Source: Tolypocladium sp. Sup5 PDA-1
Taxonomy: Eukaryota > Ascomycota > Sordariomycetes > Hypocreales > Ophiocordycipitaceae
Assembly: GCA_000750105.3 (NCBI GenBank)
Contig: JPHH03000078.1
Span: forward strand, 1-64,000
DNA length: 64,000 nt
Direction: 5' to 3'
Below the pieces are notes generated by a model. That model did not search any database. It worked only from the letters and a program-made list of their open reading frames with translations, and was not told where the DNA came from. The translations under genes were made by a program, and so were the position numbers. Positions 24,661 to 36,585 of this stretch are shown here, in pieces (the first letter of the stretch is position 1; every line of letters starts with the position of its first letter).

Positions 24661-27328
24661 ATGGATAGAGCCAGCAGCAGCGAGACGCCCTCTGGGCACC
24701 AGCTGAGCAGGAGCAATACTCCTCAGACGGAAGCCTCGACGTCCCAGCCGCTTCAGTCCCACCCTGCCTCAGCTCTGGCACAATCGTCATCCGGGTCGAC
24801 TCCTAAGCCACAGAAGTCCAAGAGGAGCCGGGGCCTCGACGTTGTCACCCCAAATGCCTGCACAGAGTGTCGCAAGAAGCGTGCAAAGGTAAAGTTTGCG
24901 CTTTGTGTCCTCCGGTTTTGTCATATCATTGTTAGGATATTCTACGCTAACACGTTAATTTCTTTCGAGTGTGACGGACAGAAGCAGTGTGGCCGCTGCA
25001 GGACTCAAAAGGAAGTGGAATGTGTATACGAGATTCCCGTGCGCCAATCCAAGGAGAACCTCCGCAACGAAATCGAGAGCTTGCGGCAGCGCCACCGCTC
25101 CAGCGACCTGGTCTTTTCAGCACTGGTTCGGCCGGATCTCTGGGAGGAAGTCTTGAGGCAACTGCGCGGCGAGCAGTCCATCAAAAACATATCCGAATGG
25201 CTTAGCAGGTCGCTGCCCTCGGGAGTCGGCGCGTTGCCAGCCTTTGCACCGCGAGGCGACCACGACATGCGCGCCAGTCCTGGTGTTGGTCCAGCTCCTG
25301 CGTTTGCTGGCGGTCCGTCGGGAGCCACGCTGGGTCCCTTGGGCCTGGGAGTCGAGAACGTAAGCCCCGTCGCGGCCCAGCAACGTGCCTTGCGGACCGA
25401 GTTGGGGCAGAATAGTCTATGGCATTTCTCGACGCACAGCCAGACCGGATCCACTGGTAGGAACTCCTACACGGATGCTATGAGCTTGGCGTCAGATCTT
25501 CGAGGGCCGTCGCAGTCTCGGGTTGCGTCCTGGGCCGAAAGCGTACATACTGACCACATGTCTGATGGGTTACGCCGACACCGCGGGCTTGAGCAAGTCC
25601 TTTCCACCGTAGACGAACCAAAGATAAGGCATTTCGCTGAGACATGGACCACCATTACCAACGACATCAACTTGGTACAGCATCTACTAGCGTTGTACTT
25701 TTGCTGGGAGTACCCCACGTTTGCGACTCTTAGCAAGGAGCATTTCCTCCGGGATTTCCAGGACGGCCGGCACAGGTACTGCTCGTCGATGCTCGTCAAC
25801 GCCTTGCTTGCACTCGGCTGCCGCTTTTCCACCCAGCGCATGATCAGGGACAATCCTGACGATCCATACTCCTCAGGCGACCACTTCTTTAGGGAGTCGA
25901 AGCGACTGCTTCACCAGGAGCCGGATCACCACTCCCTAACGACTATCCAAGCCTTGGGGATAATGTCAATTCGAGAAGCTGGCTGCGGTCGGGATGCAGA
26001 GAGTCGGTACTACGCGGGGCAAAGCATACGGTTGGCCTTTGAGATGGGCCTGCACTGTATCCACGACGAGAGGGACCAGGATGAACTTGCCGTTCAGTCC
26101 GCAACCATCTGGGGCGCATTTGCGCTGGATCAGTAAGTGACGCCTGCGGATCACGGGGTAGACATAGGGCTGACAAGTGACATTTATCTAGTGCGTGGTC
26201 ACTGGCGACCGGCTCATTGCCGCAATGCTCCTGGTTCCCCCACTTGCCACCCAAGCCTGCTATAGTAGTGGACATCGAAGCGTCGCTCTGGGTTCCCTAC
26301 ACGGATGACGGTAAGCTGGTGGCGTAAGACATGAAGAAAAAAATATCCGAAGTGGCACGCTGACTCGGTTTAGGCGTACCACCTCAGCGATCTTACGAGC
26401 AGCCGTCGAATGTGCGGTCGGTATACCAGTGCTTCTGCGAGCTGAGCGAACTGGTCCATCAGTCTCTGTACCTCCTGCATTCGCCTGGAAAGCTTCTGAC
26501 GGCAGAGCATCTGCTAAGCATTTATACGCAATACCTTGGATGGTACGACCGGATACCCGAGGTCCTGCGCCTCGGCCAAAACTTCACCCCGGCTGTGCTG
26601 TTCATCCAGTGAGTGAAGGAACACCTTAGGTGGGTTTGAATTACTAACGTTAATGTAGCATGTACTACCACTTCGCGATCCTGCTGCTCTTCCGGCCCCT
26701 GATCCAACTTCGCATCATAGGGCACAATGTATCTCCGCGAGACGTCTGCTCACAGGCGGCAGACGCCACCTTAAGCCTCCTCATGTCCTACTCTCAGCTG
26801 TACACGCTGACGCGGACGCCGGCGTTTGTGCCATACTTTGTGCTGACCTCGTCCATTGTGCACCTCGCCATCGGGGCGGCAAAAGCGCAGACGAATCGTT
26901 CGGACATGGCAGCAAAGATCGACCCCCACGTCTCCGAGGCACTCAAGCAGGGCATCGCCGCTCTCACGGACATGGCGGCCTGCCACCACTTTGCCAAGCA
27001 GGCTCTCAATATCCTCCGCTACCTGGCCAGGAAGTGGAACATTGGAGTTGACATTGACGCGGGCGAGAACCTAGACCCGGAGGAGTACGAAATCCTTGCC
27101 CGGCCGTACACCAGCAGTCTCCGTTTGCTTATTACCACCGTGGTTGCCGAGGACTTTACAGTCGACCGGAGCACGGGCAAGAAGATGGACATGGCGCGCA
27201 CGTCGCACCATGCCGAGGAGACCGCGGGGAGCGTGGAGACCGCGCTCTTTTGGCCATTTTCTATGCAAGGACGGCCGATGCTCCCGGCGGGCAGGGAGCT
27301 GGAGAAGGCGGGCTTTGCGGTGCTGTGA
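24661..27328 (+). CDS. Zn2Cys6 transcription factor with fungal-specific TF domain
   Basis: Five exons are supported by clean GT..AG sites: 24661-24888, 24970-26132, 26192-26310, 26374-26608 and 26659-27328, giving 804 residues. The zinc cluster is split by the first intron, which is 81 bases and has no stop in frame, so a naive reading runs through it. Spliced, it reads CTECRKKRAK then CDGQKQCGRC..C, a Cx2Cx6Cx5Cx2Cx7C binuclear cluster. A short coiled linker follows (SKENLRNEIESLRQRHRS). The fungal_trans middle homology region spans about residues 330-600 (HLLALYFCWEYPTF, DAESRYYAGQSIRLAFEMGL, FALDHAWSLATGSLPQCSWF). The architecture resembles proteins often labelled NirA-like, but that label is loose and the regulon cannot be inferred. 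The start at 24661 gives a normal N-terminus. No damage is seen. Confidence 0.92.
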
Positions 27329-27390
27329 AGTTCTGCGAAGCACGAGAGCATGCATGTACTTGCTGGCCACTCTTTATTGTTCCTGCCTAT

Positions 27391-28350
27391 TTAATTGGTG
27401 ATATTGGACGGAGAGTACTTGCGCTTGATCTTGTCATAGATCTTGGGGAAGGCACCGATGGCGCTATACTTTTCACGACACTCGCTGTTTAGCTTATATC
27501 TATCGGCGGATCAAGAATCACACATTAGATGCCTGTACTGCGCGCCTATCGTCTCATCACGCGGCCACGTACCTCTTCGAAATCGGTCCGGGTCATAAAG
27601 CAGTCGGCGTAGAGGAGCTGGTAGCCGCGGTGGTCCCGCGCGAAATTCTCCATCCGTCGCACCTCCTTGATGGCGTCCCAGCGTTCCTTGCGCTTCAACT
27701 TGGGCGGCACGCCGTACACGCCAAAGACCAAAGTACATTTCGTACTGACGGCCGGTGGCTGGGTCGGTCCGTAGATGGCGCGGCTCGCGCAGCGCACCCT
27801 GCAAGCCGGCCGACTGCTTGTAGATCCGCACCGGATAGGAGAGTAAAGGGTAGACCTCGAACGCCTCGCGGATGGCCGGCGCCAATGACATCTTGATAAA
27901 GGCGACCTTGGGCGGTCCAATCCAGCCGAACACGTACCGGTACCACCAGTGCGCGGAAATGGGGATAACCTCGCGCAGCTCCCAGAAGATGCTGCGCGTG
28001 CCGGTGGAAAAAGGGCCGCAGCGAAATCCAGTCCTCGCCCAGACCGCGCTCCAGGAACGACTCCAAGTGCTTGTAAAACCACGGTTTCCACTAGCAAGCA
28101 ACCGACGTCATTGATGCGATGGGCCTGGCTGGTCGGCAGCCCATCGCTGAACTCGCCGGTGAAGATGACGGCCGTATCCTCGCTGTAGACGATGACCTCG
28201 ATGCAGCACCGTCAGCTTGCCCAGCAGCTCATCCTGGACTCCTGGCTGTAGCACGGAATGTACTTCATATGCACGTACGGCTTAATCGACACAATACTCA
28301 ACTCGACGGCCACCTGGAATCACAGCGTGCCTAACGCCATGCCGTATAAT
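27391..28350 (-). pseudogene. DWARF1/DHCR24-type FAD-linked reductase, C-terminal remnant
   Basis: The minus strand encodes, in several frames, the C-terminal half of a delta(24)-sterol-reductase-like flavoprotein. Pieces in order are QVAVELSIVSIKPYVHMKYI, then VIVYSEDTAVIFTGEFSDG, WELREVIPISAHWWYRYVFG, VYPLLSYPVRIYKQ and RKERWDAIKEVRRMENFARD. They continue with YQLLYADCFMTRTDFEE and the tail KYSAIGAFPKIYDKIKRKYS before TAA at 27391. A possible intron (GTACGT..GATAG) precedes the tail but does not restore the frame. The N-terminal FAD-binding domain is absent. Multiple frame changes show it is dead. It lies tail-to-tail with the Zn2Cys6 gene, only about 60 bases away. Confidence 0.8.
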
Positions 28351-28689
28351 GGTCGTTAGTCTGGATCGTGGCATAGCATGTCGAAGTTCAATCCCATTCC
28401 GCGGCAGATGCTCCGGATGTCTCTTGACGCCCGCGCCATCCCGACTTGAAGCGAGATGTGGCTCAGCTTGAGCCGGGCTCCGAGGGGAGCAAATGAGGAG
28501 TGTCGGCCGTGATGACGCGCTGCCGGCCAAGCCGCCCGTCACAGGACTCTCCGACATCGAGGAATACCATAAAACGTGTGAGTAGCTTCAAAGCAACCTA
28601 CAAACGGTCCAAGAATCGCGTTTCCAACAAGCTAAGGTTGATGTACGCTAACATCATGCGGAGAAGAGAGAGCAAGGCCTCGGGCGGGC

Positions 28690-28956
28690 ACCCTCTTCCA
28701 CATCGATGTAACTCCACTTATCGAACCGGTCAACCACCCCAGCACGCTCATTCGGTCCGTTGTAGCGAATGCATATCCAGAATAGCACCCAGAAAAATGG
28801 CTCGAGATCGTGCATAAATGAGTGTTGATCGTCCAGAAGAGCTCCCATAGCCATAAATGCTCTAGTGCCAGTCCTGCCTCTTGCGCCTGTAAACCCCTCT
28901 CGCGTCTCTCTGATGGTAAGATCCAGGTTGATCAAGAACGACCGCCAGGAGGGGTT
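28690..28956 (-). pseudogene. FunK1-type fungal protein kinase fragment
   Basis: The minus strand reads NPSWRSFLINLDLTIRE, then GARGRTGTRAFMAMGALLDD and HDLEPFFWVLFWICIRYNG. This is the segment after the catalytic loop in FunK1 family kinases (LIDLDLA with the DFG-equivalent, then the P+1 region TGTRAFM). Neither the N-lobe nor the HRD loop is found upstream, and the downstream end is lost. It is a short truncated relic. Confidence 0.8.
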
Positions 28957-28959
28957 GTG

Positions 28960-30030
28960 GTCGACGCACTCTCTCTGACAGGCAGCAAATGGAATGAACC
29001 CTCGCACTGTCCGTGGGGAACAAACTGACAACGTAAGAGTGGGTAGCTGCGTCGAGAACTGGACTGAACCAACCCTTGCAGATGCCCGGGAGTCGGGTCA
29101 ATTCTCGAATGGTACCGTCCAGTAGGACTAATCATGCCCTTTAGCACGAGCAACTTGGCAGTGCCAGGCTGTTAGTTGCCACCGTCATCTTGTGGACTTG
29201 CCTTCACTGAGATTGTTGCATTCCCTTAACATCAGCAAATAGACAGTAGACTTGGGTAGTATCTAAAGTCAATAATCGAATATTGTGGATCGTCACAGCC
29301 TGAAGTCACCAAATGGACGACACCTGGCATCCAAAAACAGCCACACATCCACGGCTGCCACAGCACCCCGCCTCATCAAGGAACAGACAGTGAATCTGGC
29401 AAGAAGCAGACGTTGAAGTCGTGTCCAGAATCGCTTCATCTATCAAAGCCAGCAAGCAGTCTGCGACACAAGCGGCCAGGGCAGGCAAACATATTCTTAG
29501 CCTCTGGAACTGCTATTTCTGGCTCGGCCCGCCGGTTCAAAGAGTGTTCTACGCACTACAGGGAGCCACAACTTTCAACCAGATATCTCACCAAGAGGCA
29601 TCATGTCACGACCGGCATGACGCCAACTTGGCACAACGTGGTGGGATCTCGGCACGCATCATCCTGCACAGTTCTCCGCTCGGTCGCAGTCTAACGACGG
29701 CGCGAGGCAGACACGCCTTGCAAAACTTCTAAAGCAGGAGGATGCTTCAAACAAACCCGTATCTCAGTGGCCGATGGTCCTCTCGGCAGGCCGCTATTGG
29801 CTAAAATTGAGTGCTAGGTTCACCTGAGCAAAGAGCAGGCGCAGGCGACAGCTGTTCTGTTGGATCCTTGCCCATTCTGAACGGTATGAGTAATAGCAGA
29901 TGCAGATGCAGAGACTCTTTACGGGCACGGGCTTGAGGAACGTCTATTTAAACACCACCGGCACCCCAGACTTGCCCTCTTTCAGCGAGACTTCAACATC
30001 CTTCGACAGCATCAACTTACGAACAGAGTC
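28960..30030. other. No recognisable gene
   Basis: Short frames only. The minus strand just right of the kinase fragment does not encode the missing kinase N-lobe. Confidence 0.35.
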
Positions 30031-30038
30031 TCTTCAAT

Positions 30039-30788
30039 ATGCCAGCCTCGTCTGGACCCCAGAGCAATCCTACTTCCCATGTGACCAGCGAGCCCCGCGA
30101 CCCCAGTCCTGGACCGGACGTTCAGGACAGCTCCTCTACAACTCGGCCTGGGTCCGAGCTGGAAGAAAATGCATCACAGGCAACGGACGCTGCGTCCGTA
30201 AATTCTGGACAGCTTCGAGTCGTTAAACGCGACTACGAAATCATCGGGCCGGGTAGACGAGAACGGTAAGAAGTTCATGCAGTTCCAGTAACATGTTCTG
30301 TTTGTCTCTCGTTTGTTGAGCAAGCAACTTACTCGCTTAGGGGGCGGACTCTGTGAATCTGCTGTCTGTGGTCCTCGACAAGACGTGGTCCACTCTGATC
30401 AGAACTCGTGTAATACACGGAAACAGCGACAGTCGCGTGGCATGGTCGCCGGTAGGAAGGGCGCTACACCAAAGCCGCGCAAGAAGAGGTCCAAAATCCT
30501 CGCTTCGTGTCGGCCCCGAAAGAAGCCTCCGTCCAGATATAGCGGTAAGTGGTGCAAGGTTTCGCGCCTTACCGACGTCCGACGCTGTGATGGGTCTATA
30601 CAATTCAAGGCTGGTGGACTCCTGTTTGGACACCTATATCGGATCTTGGGGGAAAGGAGGCGTAAGAAGAGGCGGAGGAACTCTTTGTCGAGAAGTTCGG
30701 GCCAGGGGACTGGGACAATGCATCCCGTGGATGGAAACCTGACGAGGAACCTGAGGTGGAATGTGAGATTCAGTATGCCTCAGACTAG
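30039..30788 (+). pseudogene. Unrecognised multi-exon gene, disrupted
   Basis: The N-terminal block starts at ATG 30039 and is Ser/Pro-rich, ending SGQLRVVKRDYEIIGPGRRE. Plausible introns follow at 30266-30340 (GTAAGA..TAG) and 30545-30609 (GTAAGT..AAG). The middle exon is basic (TPKPRKKRSKILASCRPRKK) and joins in frame to WWTPVWTPISDLGGKEA. There a TAA stops the frame, but it continues with EEAEELFVEKFGPGDWDNAS and an acidic ending to TAG 30788. Exon 1 needs a one-base shift near 30245 to join exon 2. No family is recognised. The two breaks suggest a pseudogene. Confidence 0.45.
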
Positions 30789-31413
30789 TGATATCGCCCG
30801 TACTTAAGCAAATACGTGGAACAAAGTTGGCTGATGCTATGAATCTTGTTTAGCTGGTATGCTTACCGGCCCAATGAACTGGACCCTGACTTGGTTAGCT
30901 TGTGACCTAATTCGACCCTTGCCCTGCTAGGTGGTACAGTATGATGTTGAGTACATTACGTATGTCCTGTCGACACAACCTGTCCTAAGACCACCTTTTC
31001 CATCCGCATCTATATCCACATGTCCTTCCACTTGCACTGACACTTGCATCTCGCATTTCTTTATATTAGCTAACAAAAGAACTAAAGGGAAAACACAGCT
31101 AATTAACGATGCTCTTTAAATGACAACACTCCGTTGCATACTGCCGCATGATCCGTCTGGAAACAAGCAATGTGACTTCCACAAACATCTTTTGGATCTG
31201 TGGCCCTTCCCCACCGTCTGCAGGCAGCAGCTGGGACAAGTCCTGCAGGTCGCGTGCACTATTGAGCTGCAGCCTCCTCGGCACCGCTGTGTCGCCCCTA
31301 ACCGCCCAGCGCAGCCCTAGTATCAAAACGTACCTCATCCCGCCATCGGTCATGTTGTGGAGCATGGTGAACAGGAGTGGAACTGGAAAACTCGTCGACC
31401 AAAATGAAGTATT
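30789..31413. other. Intergenic sequence
   Basis: No gene seen. Part of it will be 3' flank of the minus-strand C2H2 gene. Confidence 0.35.
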
Positions 31414-32535
31414 TCAGGTCTTGCGAAGCTTTTCCATGGCCATTTCGTGACTTAGACCAGGTTCGCCGGTCGAGGATTCTACCCTCAACTTCAAATAATC
31501 CAGCAAACATTGATCGAGCGGCCGTGGAGGTCGGTGATGCCCTCGCTGCGTAGAAGCCTTGATGGCTTTCATAAGTTCTGCGTTACCATTACCGTCCAAA
31601 AACATTAGCCGGAGGAGGGCACGCATCGCTTGGTCCACGACATCAAATGCATTGGTCGGGTAGCTTTGGGTAAGAAAGAGGTGGAAGTCTTCGAGATAGT
31701 TGTCTTTGATTGGCCCGTCGAGGATAATATCGTGAGGGCGTCGAGGAAGTTTCGTCAAGCATCGTCCGATGGTGATAACCAACTGAACCAATTCGACTTG
31801 GCCAAGCGCCCTTTGGAATTCCCTTTTTGCAAAGTTCAGAGAGGCTTCGGGATCTAACTCGTTGTCAAGTGTATTCGGCCGGCATTGTTGTGGCACGCTT
31901 CGATCCTGACATTGCTCGGATTGACTGTCAAGAAATCGTGTTGTTGTTGCCGGTTCTTGCCCTGTCATGGAGTGGCAATTCGAAGGCCTTGTTGGCTGGG
32001 TCTGAATGTCGGAGCCGCCAAAGGCATCAATTTCTTCTATTCTGTAAGTTTTTCTTGTGGTCAGTAGTGTGGGTAGAAAGTCATAACGCAAATGGTGGCT
32101 CATGACTTACTGATAGAGGCAACCTCCATCGAGAGTGTCCACTTCCTTTCCGTGGACACGTTGCAGATGTAGACGGAAATTGTCTGCTCTTGGCCAAATC
32201 TTCGGTTTGGGCTCGTTCTTTCTTGGAGGACAGAGGAGACAAATGTACGATTTTCCAGGTTGAGAGAGCTCAAGATGCACAGTTCTAAGGTGTCGCTGAA
32301 GATCATTGTTTGAGCTAAAGCCGTTCTCCGAGCAGGCACATTCTAAATGCGGGCACTTGAAAGGCTTGTTATGAATCCTGTAATGTTTACTGGCTTGTGT
32401 CAGCCGTGCAATTGGGATGATCATGAACGTTGAAACTCACTTGAATTCACCCAAAGTCTTGTATATGCAAGGACATATTCCGCAACGGTAGCCCCATTGG
32501 ACTGATTGAGGTTGAGGCAGAGCCGATGAAGACAT
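31414..32535 (-). CDS. C2H2 zinc-finger protein, three exons
   Basis: Minus strand. ATG is at 32535. Exons are 32441-32535, 32111-32389 and 31414-32041, separated by 51- and 69-base introns (GTGAGT..CAG and GTAAGT..CAG). The spliced product has 333 residues with all joints in frame. The first 150 residues hold three C2H2-like fingers: YRCGICPCIYKTLGEFNKH, then FKCPHLECACSENGFSSNND with HLRTVH, and YICLLCPPRKN with HLQRVH. A Ser/Thr/Gln-rich linker follows. The C-terminal helical domain (FQRALGQVELVQLVITIGRC and FLTQSYPTNAFDVVDQAMRA) is not a domain I recognise. Targets are unknown. Clean splicing and lack of stops argue that it is functional. Confidence 0.8.
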
Positions 32536-34187
32536 AATTAATCGACGAAGGGGCAGATGGCCTTGTCTTGAAGTAATGGCGACGAGAAAACGTTGCTTGC
32601 AGAGTTGCTTCTTCAGATGGGGCGTTCGTACAGCATGCTGTACGGTCACTTATGTCAGGTGACCAGCAGCTTCATCCAACATTTCACGGGGGTGCACAGG
32701 GCGCGGCGTGTCAAGGCATCCCCACTGTCGGTGGCAGGGTGGTGTTTGTTCAGATGCAGCCTAAAGGGCCTCCGAATGAGGTATAGCCACCCTCCCGTAC
32801 CTGAGACCTGCAGACCAAAGTCTCGAACCAACATTGAATGATGCCCCCGCTCATGTTGCACCTGGTTGGATGGCCTCAATACGGAAGGAAACTAACTAAC
32901 TCGGGGTAGTGTGTGGCGGTCGTCCAGAATCATTGGGTTTTATGGGCCTGACCGTTTCCACGGGAAAGACGTGGAAGCCAGATGTCTGGGATGGTGAAGG
33001 ACACGACGAGTCCGGTTACCGCGTTTATAAGCGCAGACACCATTTATCATTGGTACTGCCCAGGGTTGTCATCCAATGGGTCGAGATGAGGCAGGGCGAA
33101 GGGCGACAACCCACCACAAAGGATCTGGCTGATCAGGCCGGAACTCGTGGGATTGGTCCCTCCCCGCGAAAAGAATCCACGTCGTCGTCGTCGGTCGACG
33201 TGAACATGCGCTAACTGCTTTTGGCAACAGGACAGTCCAGCCACAAAAAGGGTAAGTCCACAGACTTCCCCCCGAAAGGCGCAATTGGGCACTGGGGGAG
33301 ACGTCACATGCAGACAAGGGAAATTTGGCCGTGTCAACAAGGCTGCTCCCGGAGCTACTGCGGCTGGGGCAAGGGTTTCGGCCTCGAATATCCGCTAACC
33401 GGTTTGGGCACCAGGATCGTCCGGTTATCAAAAGAGGAATAGTCCCACCTTCAGGGCACTCGCCGTCCGCCCCATGCTGAACGATTGGGACTGACCCCCT
33501 GCGTTTGTTTTACAAATCGAACGCAGGGGTCTGTCACCAATAGTCTTGTGTGGTAGAGTGGGGAAGAGAGGAACTAGACCCACCGCTTTGAGGAAACCGG
33601 CGGCACGGCTTCAACGCCTGTCCGCAGCCGAACCCAAGATGTCAGGCCGCAGGGAGGCTGTGTGTTGCAGGCAAAGGGACTCGTCATGACCGGCGCACGC
33701 AATCAAAAGAGCACATCCAAGCGCTGACAGGGGATCCGTACCCCAGCAGCCGGCAAGTCGTCAAGGATCTGCTTGGCGGGCGCCGAACGAGACCCCTGTA
33801 AGGAGAACTTCCCTCATGTGTCCTTTAAGTACACTCCGTTACCGACGTTCCTCGCAAGCTCCCTTACCGGGATTGTGAGCGTCGGCAAATGAACTTGTGG
33901 CCATATCAGAGGCTGAGTCCAAAAGTAGTTGAAGAAGTTCGCGAGTGCCATTGTTAGCCCAGCGGTTATTGGTTAACTTGGGTGCTAACTCTTTGGGGCA
34001 AGCAGGATTGTCCTGCCTCCAGAAGCAGTAAACGCAACGCTCAGCCAGTCGCCCCATGAACCCTGTGGCTGTCTAGCAGGATCTTCCAATAGGGATGCTC
34101 TCATTGTCGCATGACTTGTTACACGTATGCATGTTTCCACCTCTGGCCGTGGGTCAGCGGAAGAGACATTTTGGGCCTGCAGGGGAC
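32536..34187. other. No recognisable gene; one strong hairpin
   Basis: Frames on both strands are short and lack motifs. A hairpin lies at 33493-33532. The right part may contain upstream exons of the membrane protein annotated from 34188, but I could not identify them. Confidence 0.35.
33493..33532. repeat. Imperfect inverted repeat (hairpin)
   Basis: The arms CCCCTGCGTT and AACGCAGGGG flank a short AT-rich loop, extended by GAC/GTC on the outside. The left arm has one extra C. It could be an intergenic stem-loop or a remnant of a small inverted-repeat element. Confidence 0.6.
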
Positions 34188-34755
34188 ATGCCTGCACCTA
34201 GCATCGGATCTCTGACTCCTGGGCTAGGCGCTGAGACAGAGTGTCCGGACATTCAGTCTTGCAGTTCGCGATACGGCTCAGTTACCTTTTGGTATGTTTG
34301 GCTGTGATATCCGAAGGATCCAGCACGCAGAAGTTCATGTTATGGCTAATAGTCCACACTTTCTGTTATACAGCGGCTCTATAGAACCCTACTGTGCTCT
34401 ATATGAGTTTCAGCCCTCCACAACAGCAACCCCGGCGTACTATGGAGTTTTTTGTTCCAGCGGTATCCCAGCTTCCTCCCCTATAACTGTTCGCTTTGGC
34501 CCAGCTTCAACGAGGACCACTACACCGGTTCCCTCAACGACCACCACCCCGCCCACGACCACCACCCCTAACCCGCCCACGACCACGACCTCGAACCCCT
34601 CCACTCTTGATGCAGGCCAGAAAGCTGGCATTGCCTCCGCATGTATAGCGGGCGGGGCCCTCATCGTGGCAATAGTGGGACTCCCACTATGGAACTTGCA
34701 TAAGGGACGCCCACCATGGCAGGTTCATCATGGGAATAGTGAACATTTAATTTAG
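34188..34755 (+). CDS. Single-pass membrane protein with Thr/Pro stalk (5' end uncertain)
   Basis: Two exons join cleanly: one ending at 34291 (..CPDIQSCSSRYGSVTF) and 34374-34755, with an 82-base intron (GTATGT..CAG) splitting a Cys codon. The extracellular part is Cys-containing (SIEPYCALYEFQPSTTATPA). A mucin-like stalk follows (TTTTPPTTTTPNPPTTTT), then one membrane helix (AGIASACIAGGALIVAIVGL) and a short basic cytoplasmic tail. This layout is that of fungal cell-surface sensor-like proteins. No signal peptide follows the nearest ATG (34188), so at least one upstream exon is probably missing or decayed. Confidence 0.6.
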
Positions 34756-35129
34756 AAGAGGCGGATTTATCTTACGAGGGAGAATGGAAGCTCTTCTAAT
34801 ACATACATACTATACCATGTCAAAGATTGGGAAATGAGTATGACCATAAGCATATAGTAGCCTTATTGGCCCACGGCCACCGGGCGTAATCAATACATAC
34901 ATACGTACATAGCTGCCTCCAGCAAGCGTTCAAGCCGACCGACGATCGATCAAGCTATACATGAAGAAAGTTGGATCAATACTATTTACGGCCATCTCCA
35001 CGCGACCAGACGTTGCATTCTCAGCCTGAAGACTAGCCAGGTTCAATCAAAATCTAGACGACAGGCATCACTAAGCGGCCGACCGAGTATTACAGTACCT
35101 CTACCACACAAGAAGCCAAGGAATACGGC
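34756..35129. other. Intergenic sequence
   Basis: Contains CATA microsatellite runs near 34800 and 34893. No gene seen. Confidence 0.4.
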
Positions 35130-35754
35130 TTAAGACTGCGCTTCCTTCTGCGTAAGCCGTTGTAAATGTTCCAAAATCTGAGTATCGGTGTTTTCCACTG
35201 TTTTTAGTTTAAGCTTAGCTGCTATTGTCTAGTCCTATTTTGAAATTAAGGATAGAATATAGAATACTTACCTGCAGCCTTATCAACAAGATCGCCTTCC
35301 CGGTAGTCATTATGCGCGTCCCTCTAATGAATGATCAGTGCACGTTATACTGTATGTCCTTTGTTTGTAGTGGACTTACAGCGACTCTAAGATCATCCTT
35401 CAGTCGTTCCACGTGATGGACGATCCATTGTAAAATCTCCCGAAATTCGGAGGCCTTCTTATAAACCCAAAGATGCGGGACTGTTATACCTCTATTCCTT
35501 ACTTTAAACCCGTTTTTGTCGAGCCATTGGACTGCGTCTCGATGAAGGTCGTAAACACGCTGGGCTTGACCAGCACAGTCATTATGGTGCAGTCCAGTGT
35601 TGATCACTCGCTTTTCATTGTCGCTGAGATATGATTGATATAGTGTTAGCGACACTTTGAGGCTAGTCTTGCCGATGCGATGGCTTCCTATGCCATTGTA
35701 GATGCTTGTTGCTACATCGAAGATTGAGGTCAATGTAGCGATTGGATCTACCAT
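35130..35754 (-). CDS. 172-residue protein of unknown function, three exons
   Basis: Minus strand. ATG is at 35754. Exons are 35380-35754, 35272-35323 and 35130-35221, with introns of 56 and 50 bases (GTAAGT..TAG twice). All joints keep frame. The N-terminus MVDPIATLTSIFDVATSIYN resembles the helical leader seen before the nucleotide-binding domain of some fungal STAND (NLR-like) proteins. The protein then runs through charged helices (RDAVQWLDKNGFKVRNRG and HVERLKDDLRVARDAHND) to EHLQRLTQKEAQS. No nucleotide-binding or repeat domain follows, so it would be a stand-alone N-domain-like protein. That comparison is tentative. Intact splicing supports a real gene. Confidence 0.65.
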
Positions 35755-36585
35755 TGTGTACCTGTCTTTGAGGTATAGTAGATTGGGGTTATGAAGTGCA
35801 AGAGGGATACTACATTACCCTAAAGAATGCACACGTAGGTAGTGATACCTGATATATATTTCCTACTATCCTACGTGTCGCTTAAAGCGCGTCGTCGCCG
35901 TTTGCACATACACGCTGAACCTTACTGACCTCCTTCGGCTACGTCTCTTGAAACCTCATTGTCGACTTAAACTTCCCAAAAATTGTGTCTTAGAATGCTC
36001 TCCATTCCAGACACCGCAACTGGAATGCAGTAGCTGAATACATTAAATTAAACTTTTCCACTACGTACTTTTCCTTTCCCTTATTGCGTCATGGAATTCT
36101 CATCCACGTCCAAATGAGCGGCGATGGATGTGAATGCCTTGAGGTCCTGGTGTATCAAACGAGAAGTGAAGCAATTGACATGTAAAGACTCTTGTATTGC
36201 TAACTAAAAGAGAGTGGAAAAGGGATTCCTTTTATCTTGTGCCGTTGTGGCCTGTGATGCCGATGCAGCGTTGGCTGCGTGTTGGTGGCGTTGTTGGAGG
36301 CGTTAGACTTCGCGATTGAGAGCCATTGCAGCTTCAATTGAGTCTCGAGTCATCAATGCAACGAGGCTTTATTTATCAAAGGAAGAAGGTAACGAGGCTT
36401 GATTCCTGAATGTATATACCGAGTCATCAATGTGATGTGGCGGTTGCGCGGTGGATGTGACATGGTGGACTGGTTTTCCCGCTCTAACCCGCCTCACTGA
36501 TGTAAATTTTCCGGTTTTGCAAGGACCCGAGAAGGGGGGAGGATTGGGGGAGGTGAGATCAGCACTACCGAGCCATTATCGCCGA
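35755..36585. other. AT-rich intergenic sequence
   Basis: No gene or repeat was recognised. It probably includes the promoter of the 172-residue protein gene. Confidence 0.4.

Noticed and set aside
34796..34920. CATA repeats as a CRISPR-like or structured array
   Set aside because: Simple microsatellite; similar runs occur near 59698. No spacer-repeat pattern exists in the window.
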